A stretch of DNA of 64,000 nucleotides. Source: CAVSRC01 sp963782045 (GTDB lineage Bacteria; Pseudomonadota; Alphaproteobacteria; Rhizobiales; Kaistiaceae). Positions 35,881 through 42,995 of this stretch are shown one piece after another. The DNA lies in the NCBI GenBank assembly GCA_963782045.1, contig CAWAIR010000005.1, forward strand, positions 62,001 through 126,000, written 5' to 3'. Under the pieces are notes generated by a model. The model ran no database searches. It was not told the DNA's origin and saw nothing but the letters and a program-made list of their open reading frames with translations. Numbering within the stretch: position 1 is the first letter of the stretch; every line of letters starts with the position of its first letter. Made by a program: the position numbers and the translations under genes.

Positions 35881-37376
35881 TGAGTAGCCTGGCTGAGCGG
35901 CAGCAGGTGCCTCTCATACCAGACGGCAAGATCGGATAGAACCGGGTGCTTCAGGCTGCGTCCGAGGTAATCGGCCATTCGCGGAAGGTGCTGAAGATAC
36001 TGGGTTTTCCCCAGATGTGCGGCCTGGCGTGCGAAGAAGCCCATGTTCTTCAGCGTGCGCGCGGCCGAGAGAATCGCATAGGCCGCGGCAAATGAGTCTG
36101 CGTCGAAGGCCCGGCCCCCGGCGCGGCGGCGGGCGACGTAGCGTTCGCGCAGCGCCGCCTCCATCTCCGCCGGTATGGTGACGCGCGCGTCCTGGCAGAG
36201 CGATGCGACGTCATAAGCGGCCGGGCCGACGAACATGTCCTGGAAATCGATGAGTCCGACGCGGGCGGCGCCAGCGCGCTCGGCCAGCCAGAACAGGTTG
36301 GGCGACTGCATGTCGAACAGCACCCAGCTTTCCTCGGCCCCGGCGAGCCGGTCGAAGAGCGTCGCCCAGACGCCCATGAACGATTCGGCGGCGGAACGAT
36401 CGAGGGCCGCGCCGGTCGCCTGCGGCACGTACCAGTCGGCGAAAAAGGCGAGGTCGGCGGTCAGCACCTTGGCCGAGAGCGGAAGCAGGCGATGCTCGCC
36501 GCCGCCGGGCACCGGCAGGACGGTGGCGCGCGGGCTGCCGTGGATGGCGGCGAGCACGTCGATCGCCGCGGCATGGCGCTCCGGGTCGGGCGCCCCGTCG
36601 ATGACGATGCCGTCGCTGCCGAAATCCTCCATCAGCAGGAGTCCCGCCTCGCGGTCCGCGGCGAGGATTTCGGGCGCGGAAAGGCCGAGCGCGCGGAGCG
36701 CTGCGTCGACCGCCAGAAAGGCGTCGACGGTCCGCGCCCGGAAGGCGGCGCGGCTGTCCCGGTGCGGCGGTGCCGCCGGCTTGGGCCAGTCCATCAGCAC
36801 GGCGGTTGCGCCGCTGCCGTGCACCCGCTCGAAGCGGCGGGTCGAGCCGTCGCCTTGCAGATGGCGGCGGCCAGCACGGGCGAAGCCGGCGCGCTCGATG
36901 AGCCTTCGCGCGGCGCGCGTGCGCTCGATCCGTGCGCGCCAGGCGTCGCTGCCGGAAAGGTCCGCCCGCCGTCCGTCGCCTTCGATGTCGAAGTGGATAT
37001 CGAGCCGGTCGTCGGGCAGCCGGCCGTCGCCGCGCTCCGGCCATTCGATGAGAACGGCGCCGTCGGCCATGGCCTCGGTCAGCCCGATCTCGGTGAGCTC
37101 GTCGGCGGAGCCGAGGCGGTAGAGATCGAAATGGGCGACCGTCAGGCGCCCGGTATCGTAGGTCTGCACCAGCGTGAAGGTCGGGCTCGGCACCTCCAGC
37201 GCTTGATCGTCGGCGACGGCGCGGATGAGGGCGCGGGCGAAGGCGGTCTTGCCGGCGCCGAGGCCGCCGGAGAGGGCGATCGTGTCGCCGGAGGCGAGGA
37301 TCGCCGCAACGTCCTCGGCAAGGGCCGCCGTCGCCGCTTCATCGGGGAGCAGGAGTGTCGCAAAAGGCGCTGCCAT
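35877..37376 (-). CDS. TsaE / AmgK-like phosphotransferase fusion
   Basis: A 499-residue bifunctional protein. Residues 1-150 are TsaE, the ATPase of the tRNA threonylcarbamoyladenosine complex, with GGLGAGKTAFARALI (37-51), VPSPTFTLVQTY, HFDLYRL and LIEWPERG. Residues about 165-499 are an aminoglycoside-phosphotransferase-fold kinase with LLMEDFGSDG, VLFDMQSPNLFWL (catalytic Asp and metal Asn) and GLIDFQDMFVGPAAYDVASL. The kinase matches AmgK (MurNAc/GlcNAc anomeric kinase). The fusion is known in alphaproteobacteria. It overlaps murU by 4 bp and follows divL by 23 bp. Confidence 0.9.
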   Translation of the reverse strand: MAAPFATLLLPDEAATAALAEDVAAILASGDTIALSGGLGAGKTAFARALIRAVADDQALEVPSPTFTLVQTYDTGRLTVAHFDLYRLGSADELTEIGLTEAMADGAVLIEWPERGDGRLPDDRLDIHFDIEGDGRRADLSGSDAWRARIERTRAARRLIERAGFARAGRRHLQGDGSTRRFERVHGSGATAVLMDWPKPAAPPHRDSRAAFRARTVDAFLAVDAALRALGLSAPEILAADREAGLLLMEDFGSDGIVIDGAPDPERHAAAIDVLAAIHGSPRATVLPVPGGGEHRLLPLSAKVLTADLAFFADWYVPQATGAALDRSAAESFMGVWATLFDRLAGAEESWVLFDMQSPNLFWLAERAGAARVGLIDFQDMFVGPAAYDVASLCQDARVTIPAEMEAALRERYVARRRAGGRAFDADSFAAAYAILSAARTLKNMGFFARQAAHLGKTQYLQHLPRMADYLGRSLKHPVLSDLAVWYERHLLPLSQATQ

Positions 37377-37399
37377 CGGGCGGGGAGATTACCCGAAAA

Positions 37400-39868
37400 T
37401 CACTCCGCCGCGACGGCGGAGACGGTCGGCGTCATCGGCAGGCGCACCTTGACGGTGGAGCCGATGTTCTCCTCCGATTCGAGCTCGACGGTGCCGCCGT
37501 GGAGCAGCACGAAGCTGCGGACGATCGACAGGCCGAGGCCGACGCCGCCGCGGGCGGAGCCGCGCGGCATGGCGGCGAAGCGGTCGAAGACGTTGCCGAT
37601 GAAATCGCGCGGGATGCCGGACCCTTGATCGGTGATGGCGAACTCGATCATGTCGTTGGCCCGGCAGGCCGAGATGCGCACCAGGCCGTTGCGGTGGGAG
37701 AAGCCGACGGCGTTGGCGATGAGATTGTAGAGGATGCGGCCGACGCGCTTCTCGTCGGCGAAGAAGTGCCCGGCATCGGGGGCGACGCGGGTGTCGATCA
37801 GAACATGCGCCTCGGCGATGCGGTCGTGCAGGGCCCCGACCGCCGCGTCGATTACAGCTCTGGTGTCCACCTCGCCGAGGTCGAGCTCCATGATGCCGGC
37901 GTCGATGGTGGTGAGGTCGAGGATGTCGTTGACGATGGCCAGCAGCGACGACGACGAGGAGGTGATGTAGCCGGTGTATTCGCGCTGCTTGTCGTTGAGC
38001 GTGCCGATGCGCTCGTCGGCGAGAAGCTGGGCGAAGCCGATGATGTTGGTGAGCGGCGAGCGCAGCTCGTAGGAGACGTGGTGGATGAAGGCGTTCTTCA
38101 GCGTGTTGGCGGCCTCCAGCGCCTCGTTGCGCTCGACCAGCGCCCGCTCGACCTTCACCGAATCGGTGACGTCGACGAAGGTGACCATGGTCTGCCCGTC
38201 GGGGAGCGGCACCGTCGCATAGTCGATGACGCGGCCGTCCTCGCGCTCCATCTGGCCGGAGACCGATCCGCGGTTCTCGTCGACGCCGGCGACGCTGGCG
38301 GTGAACCGCCGCCACATGGCCTCGTCGTCGTGCGGTCGCCGGCAGGCGGCGACGATGTCGGACACATGCGGATTGTCGGTGAACAGCGTTTCCTCGAGCG
38401 ACCAGATCGCCGCGAAGGACGGATTGTAGAGGCGCAGCCGCCCGTTCGAGCCGAACACGGCGACGCCCTCGCTGAGGTGGTCGAGAGTCTCGCCCTGCAC
38501 GCTGACCAGCGCGTTGTAGCGGCTCTCCAGGTCGAGCCGCTCGGTGACGTTCTCGTAGACCCAGGTCATACCGCCCTGCGGGTGGGGGTTGGCGATGACC
38601 CTGAGCGTCTGGCCGTCGGGCAGGTGCCACCACTGCTCGGTCGATTCCGGCGAGCGGTAGGCGAACAGCAGTTCGTCGCGCCAGCGGCGGAAGTCGGCCT
38701 GCTCGGGCAGCTTGTGGCTGGCCCTCAGTTGGTCGAGCACGGCCATCTCGTCGGGGGCGGAATCGAGGAAGGCCGCGTCGAGGCCGAACAGGGCGCGGTA
38801 CGCCGCGTTGGAAAATTTCAGCCGCCGGTCGGGACCGAAGACGGCGACCGCCGTCTGCAACTGGTCGAGCGTGCGGGCATTGAAGTCCACCTCGCGGCGG
38901 AGCGCCGCCTGCGTGCTCTCCACCTCGGTCACATCGACGGCGATGGCTGCGCTGCCGCCTTCGGAGGCGATGTCGGCGACGTCGAAGATGCGCCGCTGGC
39001 CGGCGACGATGGCCGGCAGGCGGCGGGTGAACAGGGCGTTCTCCGCGTGCGCCGAGGCGATCATCTGGCGGCCGGTGGTGTCGAGAAGCTCCAGGCCGTG
39101 GGCCACCGCCTCGCCGGCGTCCTTGGCCTCGACGGCCGAGGCATAGGCGGCGTTGACCCAGACCAGTGCGTCTGAGTCGTCGCGCAGCCAGATGGGCATC
39201 GGCGCCATCGACAGCATGGCGCGCATGGTCTCGACTTCCGCGGCAAGCGCGTCGTGGCTCTCCTTCATCTTGGCGAAGGCCAGGCGGTCGCCGGTGAGGT
39301 CGCGGAAGCGCGCGACCGCCGAACCACCCACCGTGGTGCCGCGCACCTCGATCAGGCGACCGGTTTGGCTGGTCACCACCAGGGTGAAGGGTTCGCCGCG
39401 CTCGCGCATGCGGTCCAGGCGCTCGTCGAGCTGGGCCGCCGAATCGGGTGCGAGCCACTTGCCGAAGGCGAGGAAATCGCCGCGTCCGGCCGGTGCGCCG
39501 GCGGTCGCCGGCAGGCTGCCGGCCACCAGCGGCCACTCGCCCGGCACGGTCCACGCCACCAGACGCTGGTCCTCGTCGTTGATCAGCGCCTCGGTGCGGT
39601 CGAGCGAGGCCCTGAGCTTGCCGACCTCGGCGGAAAGCGCGGCGTTCTCGCTTTCCGCGCGGAAGCGCGCCCGGTAGAGCGCGACCACGCTGAACACGGC
39701 GAAGAACACCGTGCCCACCACCGCCACCAGGGTGACGACCTGGGCCGGACTGATGTCGGTGATCCGGATGCCGGTGGCGGCAAAGGCGGGGTGCGCCGGC
39801 AGGGGAGCGAGGAGGGCAGCGACTGCCGCGGCGCGAATCCCCGTCGCTTTCCTGGCATGCGCGTGCAT
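37400..39868 (-). CDS. divL: DivL-like PAS pseudo-histidine kinase
   Basis: An 822-residue membrane protein with one clear transmembrane helix (about 44-64), a coiled segment, several PAS-like domains (about 210-570), then a kinase core. The dimerisation helix reads NAFIHHVSYELRSPLTNIIG: Tyr600 stands where histidine kinases have the phospho-accepting His (SHELR). The ATPase domain keeps the N-box (ILYNLIANAVG), DQGSGIP and GGVGLGLSIV. A Tyr at this site is the hallmark of DivL, which regulates CckA and the CtrA cell-cycle pathway. The position between ahcY and tsaE fits rhizobial DivL. The ATG at 39868 is chosen because upstream sequence lacks family features. Confidence 0.85.
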   Translation of the reverse strand: MHAHARKATGIRAAAVAALLAPLPAHPAFAATGIRITDISPAQVVTLVAVVGTVFFAVFSVVALYRARFRAESENAALSAEVGKLRASLDRTEALINDEDQRLVAWTVPGEWPLVAGSLPATAGAPAGRGDFLAFGKWLAPDSAAQLDERLDRMRERGEPFTLVVTSQTGRLIEVRGTTVGGSAVARFRDLTGDRLAFAKMKESHDALAAEVETMRAMLSMAPMPIWLRDDSDALVWVNAAYASAVEAKDAGEAVAHGLELLDTTGRQMIASAHAENALFTRRLPAIVAGQRRIFDVADIASEGGSAAIAVDVTEVESTQAALRREVDFNARTLDQLQTAVAVFGPDRRLKFSNAAYRALFGLDAAFLDSAPDEMAVLDQLRASHKLPEQADFRRWRDELLFAYRSPESTEQWWHLPDGQTLRVIANPHPQGGMTWVYENVTERLDLESRYNALVSVQGETLDHLSEGVAVFGSNGRLRLYNPSFAAIWSLEETLFTDNPHVSDIVAACRRPHDDEAMWRRFTASVAGVDENRGSVSGQMEREDGRVIDYATVPLPDGQTMVTFVDVTDSVKVERALVERNEALEAANTLKNAFIHHVSYELRSPLTNIIGFAQLLADERIGTLNDKQREYTGYITSSSSSLLAIVNDILDLTTIDAGIMELDLGEVDTRAVIDAAVGALHDRIAEAHVLIDTRVAPDAGHFFADEKRVGRILYNLIANAVGFSHRNGLVRISACRANDMIEFAITDQGSGIPRDFIGNVFDRFAAMPRGSARGGVGLGLSIVRSFVLLHGGTVELESEENIGSTVKVRLPMTPTVSAVAAE

Positions 39869-40261
39869 GCAGAGAACCCCCTTGCGGTCGCCGCTTCCCG
39901 ATACTCGAGGGGTTTGGCCTCCGGCGACGCGGCACGGGCCCCGGTCCGCTGATCGCCGATGTTCACGCGAATCACCGCAATGTAGACCTTCGGCGGAGGG
40001 CCGTGAATCCAGGCGCGCGAGAAAATCGCGCGGCATCGCCGGTGGACTTCCATCTGTTCTCGCTGGATCGCCAAAAAAGCCGGCGTGAGCCGGCCTCCTA
40101 TTCGCGTCTCGGGCGCAGTGCGGTGCGCAGTACCGCACTGCTGACCAGGGACCCACAAGCTGGGATGGACCCCGGCTCTGCAGCGCACCGTTCACACGCT
40201 GCGCTGCGTCCGGGGACCGAACTCCTGCTTCGGCGAAGACCCCCCGGTCTTGCCGCTGCCC
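39869..40261. other. Intergenic stretch upstream of divL with hairpins
   Basis: These 393 bases lie between the divL start and the ahcY stop, both on the minus strand. They must hold the divL promoter, which I could not pinpoint. The ahcY-proximal half contains two strong inverted repeats (see 40115-40215). No coding sequence is convincing here. Confidence 0.5.
40115..40215. repeat. Extragenic palindromes downstream of ahcY
   Basis: Stem 1 is GCAGTGCGGT (40115-40124) with ACCGCACTGC (40132-40141), a perfect 10-bp stem with a 7-base loop. Stem 2 is CCCCGG (40170-40175) and GCAGCGCA (40180-40187), pairing with TGCGCTGC (40200-40207) and CCGGGG (40210-40215). The second, with GACCCCGGCTCTGC and GCTGCGTCCGGGGA, resembles dispersed palindromes often seen between genes in Bradyrhizobium and relatives (from memory). 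No T-run follows on either strand. Confidence 0.65.
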
Positions 40262-41662
40262 TCAGTAGCGGTAGTGCTCGGGCTTGTACGGGCCGGCAGT
40301 CGCCACGCCGATGTATTTGGCCTGCTTCTCGCTCATCTCGGTCAGGTTGACGCCGATCTTGGCCAGGTGCAGCCGCGCCACCTTCTCGTCGAGCTCTTTG
40401 GAGAGCGTATAGACCTTGCGCTCGTACTTCTCCGGCTCGGTGAACAGCGCGATCTGGGCCAGCGTCTGGTTGGTGAAGCTCGCCGACATGACGAAGCTCG
40501 GATGGCCGGTGGCGTTGCCGAGGTTCACCAGGCGGCCTTCGGACAGCAGGATGATGCGCTTGCCGTCGGGGAACTCGATCTCGTCGACCTGCGGCTTGAC
40601 GTTGTCCCACTTGAGGTTGCGCAGCGCGCCGACCTGGATCTCGGAATCGAAGTGGCCGATGTTGCACACGATGGCGCGATGCTTCATGGCGCGCATGTGG
40701 TCGATGGTGATGACGTCGATGTTGCCGGTGCAGGTGACGAAGATGTCGGCCCTGGGTGCCGCCTGCTCCATGGTGACCACCTCGTAGCCTTCCATCGCCG
40801 CCTGCAGCGCGCAGATCGGATCGACCTCGGACACCATGACGCGGCAGCCGGCGTTGCGCAGCGATGCCGCCGAGCCCTTGCCGACGTCGCCGAAGCCGGC
40901 GACCATCGCCGTCTTGCCCGACATCATCACGTCGGTGCCGCGGCGGATGCCGTCGACCAGCGATTCGCGGCAGCCGTAGAGATTGTCGAACTTCGACTTG
41001 GTCACCGAATCGTTGACGTTGATCGCCGGGAAGAGCAGGCGGCCCTCCTTGGCCATCTGGTAGAGGCGGTGCACGCCGGTAGTGGTTTCCTCGGTGACCC
41101 CGCGGATGCCCTTGGCGATGGTCGAGTACCAGTTGGGCGCACTCTCCAGCCGCTTCTTGATGGCGGCGAAGAGGACTTCCTCCTCTTCGTTGGTCGGCTG
41201 CGCGATGACGGAAGGATTGGTCTCCGCCTGCATGCCGAGATGAAGGAGCAGCGTGGCGTCGCCGCCGTCGTCGAGGATCATGTTGGGCCAGCCGCCATCC
41301 GACCATTCGAAGATGCGGTGGGTGTATTGCCAGTAGTCCTCGAGGCTCTCGCCCTTGACGGCGAAGACCGGGGTGCCGCCGGCGGCGATGGCGGCAGCGG
41401 CGTGGTCCTGGGTCGAATAGATGTTGCACGAGGCCCAGCGCACGTCGGCGCCGAGCGCCCTCAGCGTCTCGATCAGCACCGCCGTCTGGATGGTCATGTG
41501 CAGCGAGCCGGCGATGCGGGCGCCGCGCAGCGGCTGCTCGGGGCCGTATTCCTCGCGTGTGGCCATCAGTCCGGGCATCTCCGACTCGGCCATCGAGATT
41601 TCCTTGCGGCCCCAGTCGGCCAGCCCAATGTCCTTCACCACATAGTCGGCAGTCTTCGGCAT
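40262..41662 (-). CDS. ahcY: Adenosylhomocysteinase
   Basis: A 466-residue NAD-dependent S-adenosyl-homocysteine hydrolase that recycles SAH to homocysteine and adenosine in the SAM cycle. It has GSLHMTIQTAVLIETL, SCNIYSTQDHAAAAI, INVNDSVTKSKFDN with the catalytic Lys and Asp, the NAD-binding VAGFGDVGKGSA, and the C-terminal AKYIGV and GPYKPEHYRY that complete the NAD site of the neighbouring subunit. The ATG at 41662 has GAGGAG just upstream; an in-frame alternative 26 codons earlier lacks support. A palindrome and promoter-like hexamers precede it. Confidence 0.97.
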   Translation of the reverse strand: MPKTADYVVKDIGLADWGRKEISMAESEMPGLMATREEYGPEQPLRGARIAGSLHMTIQTAVLIETLRALGADVRWASCNIYSTQDHAAAAIAAGGTPVFAVKGESLEDYWQYTHRIFEWSDGGWPNMILDDGGDATLLLHLGMQAETNPSVIAQPTNEEEEVLFAAIKKRLESAPNWYSTIAKGIRGVTEETTTGVHRLYQMAKEGRLLFPAINVNDSVTKSKFDNLYGCRESLVDGIRRGTDVMMSGKTAMVAGFGDVGKGSAASLRNAGCRVMVSEVDPICALQAAMEGYEVVTMEQAAPRADIFVTCTGNIDVITIDHMRAMKHRAIVCNIGHFDSEIQVGALRNLKWDNVKPQVDEIEFPDGKRIILLSEGRLVNLGNATGHPSFVMSASFTNQTLAQIALFTEPEKYERKVYTLSKELDEKVARLHLAKIGVNLTEMSEKQAKYIGVATAGPYKPEHYRY

Positions 41663-41711
41663 TCCGGTCTCCTCGGGCCAAAAAGATAAGGAAATTGTCT
41701 GAGTGGCGAGG

Positions 41712-41740
41712 GTTATAGCGGCCCGGCCGGACAAGGGCAA
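41712..41740 (-). promoter_or_regulatory. Candidate ahcY promoter
   Basis: On the minus strand, TTGCCC (41740-41735) and TATAAC (41717-41712) are separated by 17 bases, a sigma-70-like arrangement about 50 bp before the ahcY start. Confidence 0.5.
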
Positions 41741-41747
41741 TAAGGAT

Positions 41748-41763
41748 ATAAAGATTTCTTTAT
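41748..41763. promoter_or_regulatory. Candidate operator palindrome upstream of ahcY
   Basis: ATAAAGA (41748-41754), two bases, TCTTTAT (41757-41763) is a perfect 7-bp inverted repeat in AT-rich DNA, in sharp contrast to the GC-rich surroundings. It lies directly upstream of the candidate -35 box and just after the ptsH stop. Its place before ahcY suggests a SAM-cycle regulator such as the ArsR-family SahR; the regulator is inferred. Confidence 0.55.
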
Positions 41764-41767
41764 GCCG

Positions 41768-42064
41768 CTATTCTTCTTCGCCGAAGCGGTCGGCGACCAG
41801 TTCGGCGAGCGCCGTCAGCGCCGCTTGCGCCTCGGGCCCCTCGGCGATGACGTGGATTTCGGAGCCCGGCCCCGCGGCCAGCATCATCAGGCCCATGATC
41901 GAGGTGCCGCCGACCACCGTCTGGTCCTTCGAAACGGTGATGATGGCGTTGAAGCGCTCGGCGCATTGCACGAAACGGGCGGCGGCGCGGGCATGGAAGC
42001 CGCGCTTGTTGACGATGGTGAGGTCGCCCGAGATGGGGCGGGCGCCACCGCCGGTCGCGTTCAT
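41768..42064 (-). CDS. ptsH: HPr-family phosphocarrier protein
   Basis: A 98-residue HPr. The phospho-accepting His24 lies in KRGFHARAAARFVQ and the regulatory Ser55 in GGTSIMGLMMLAA, the site phosphorylated by HprK. In rhizobia this HPr belongs to a regulatory PTS without sugar permeases, which relays phosphate from EINtr to EIIA proteins. The start ATG at 42064 overlaps the EIIA stop by 4 bp (ATGA). It is the last gene of the chvI-chvG-hprK-EIIA-ptsH run. Confidence 0.95.
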   Translation of the reverse strand: MNATGGGARPISGDLTIVNKRGFHARAAARFVQCAERFNAIITVSKDQTVVGGTSIMGLMMLAAGPGSEIHVIAEGPEAQAALTALAELVADRFGEEE

Positions 42065-42462
42065 TTGCCGGTCAGCACCTGGCTGGCGACGTTGATGTAT
42101 TTGCGGCCGGCGTCCTGGGCGTCGGCGACCGCGTCGGCGAGTGGCCTCTCGGCGCGCACGCTCGCCAGCTTGATCAGCATCGGCAGGTTGACCCCGGCGA
42201 TCACCTCGATCTTGCCCGCCTCCATCACCGAGATGGCGAGGTTCGAGGGCGTGCCGCCGAACATGTCGGTGAGCAGGATGACGCCGGCCGAGGTGTTCAC
42301 CTTGGCGACCGCGTCGAGGATGTCCTGCCGTCGTCGTTCGATGTCGTCGTCGGGGCCGATCGAGATGGTCTCGATGTCGGTTTGTGCGCCAACCACGTGT
42401 TCCAACGCCGCCCGGAACTCCACGGCAAGCTTGCCGTGAGTGACGAGCACCAGTCCTATCAT
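42061..42462 (-). CDS. PTS mannose-type EIIA protein
   Basis: A 133-residue EIIA of the mannose family. It starts MIGLVLVTHGKLAVE with the phosphorylated His9 and has LLTDMFGGTPSNLAI and AGVNLPMLIKL. There are no EIIB, EIIC or EIID partners in the window, so it is expected to serve signalling in the regulatory PTS, not transport. The ATG at 42462 is chosen because the family begins exactly at this Met; an earlier in-frame start adds 16 unrelated residues. Confidence 0.93.
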   Translation of the reverse strand: MIGLVLVTHGKLAVEFRAALEHVVGAQTDIETISIGPDDDIERRRQDILDAVAKVNTSAGVILLTDMFGGTPSNLAISVMEAGKIEVIAGVNLPMLIKLASVRAERPLADAVADAQDAGRKYINVASQVLTGK

Positions 42463-42626
42463 GCGCTTCCCGATCCCGGTCCGCGGCCTCGTTTCTGCCG
42501 CAGCGCACATCTTGCCGGATCGTTATCGCAACGCAAGAGGGCTGCGACTTTCCGCATCCGGCGCCGTTCGCTCTGCGAGCGCCGTTGCCACCCTGAGGGC
42601 GCCGTCGCGCGCGTCCACCGGCAGCA

Positions 42627-42995
42627 TCAGGCGGGGGAGCACAATTCGGCGATCTCGATGGCCGCATCGGGCTCCGGCATGCGCGGGGCGTCTGCGCCGG
42701 CCACGAGGTCGACCACCAGGTCGATGACCACCGGCGAAACGTGCGGCCGTTTGAGGATGCCCTGGCCGCGCACCTCGATCAGGCCGGCGAGTTCCGCCGG
42801 AACGCTCGCCACCAGCCGGCCGTCATGGGCGGCAAGCACCACCCGGTCGTCGGCGGTGAGCGCGTTCCCGCCCGCGTCCGCCATGATCAGCGCCAGCAGA
42901 AGCGCCGACTTGCCGCTGCCCGAGGCGCCGCGGATGAGCACGCCGTGTTCGCCGATCAGCACCGCGCTGGCATGGATGGTGGCGCCGGCGCTCAT
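42627..42995 (-). CDS. hprK: HPr kinase/phosphorylase, short form, probably frameshifted near its end
   Basis: As read, 122 residues. It has the P-loop GASGSGKS (23-30) and the HprK signature EVRGQGIL. It phosphorylates HPr on Ser. Alphaproteobacterial HprK lacks the N-terminal domain of the Firmicutes enzyme. After AAIEIAEL the frame stops at 42627, but the next frame continues with VLPRLMLPVDARDGALRVAT, a normal HprK end, to a TAA at 42523. One missing base near 42640-42644 explains this; restored length is 157 residues. The start overlaps the chvG stop by 4 bp. Confidence 0.88.
   Translation of the reverse strand: MSAGATIHASAVLIGEHGVLIRGASGSGKSALLLALIMADAGGNALTADDRVVLAAHDGRLVASVPAELAGLIEVRGQGILKRPHVSPVVIDLVVDLVAGADAPRMPEPDAAIEIAELCSPA

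Noticed and set aside
40115..40141. Intrinsic terminator for ahcY
   Set aside because: The stem is strong but lies 120 bp past the stop and has no T-run on the minus strand.
41663..41767. SAH or SAM riboswitch in the ahcY leader
   Set aside because: The leader is only about 50 bases after the candidate promoter and lacks the conserved core of these riboswitches; a protein operator fits better.
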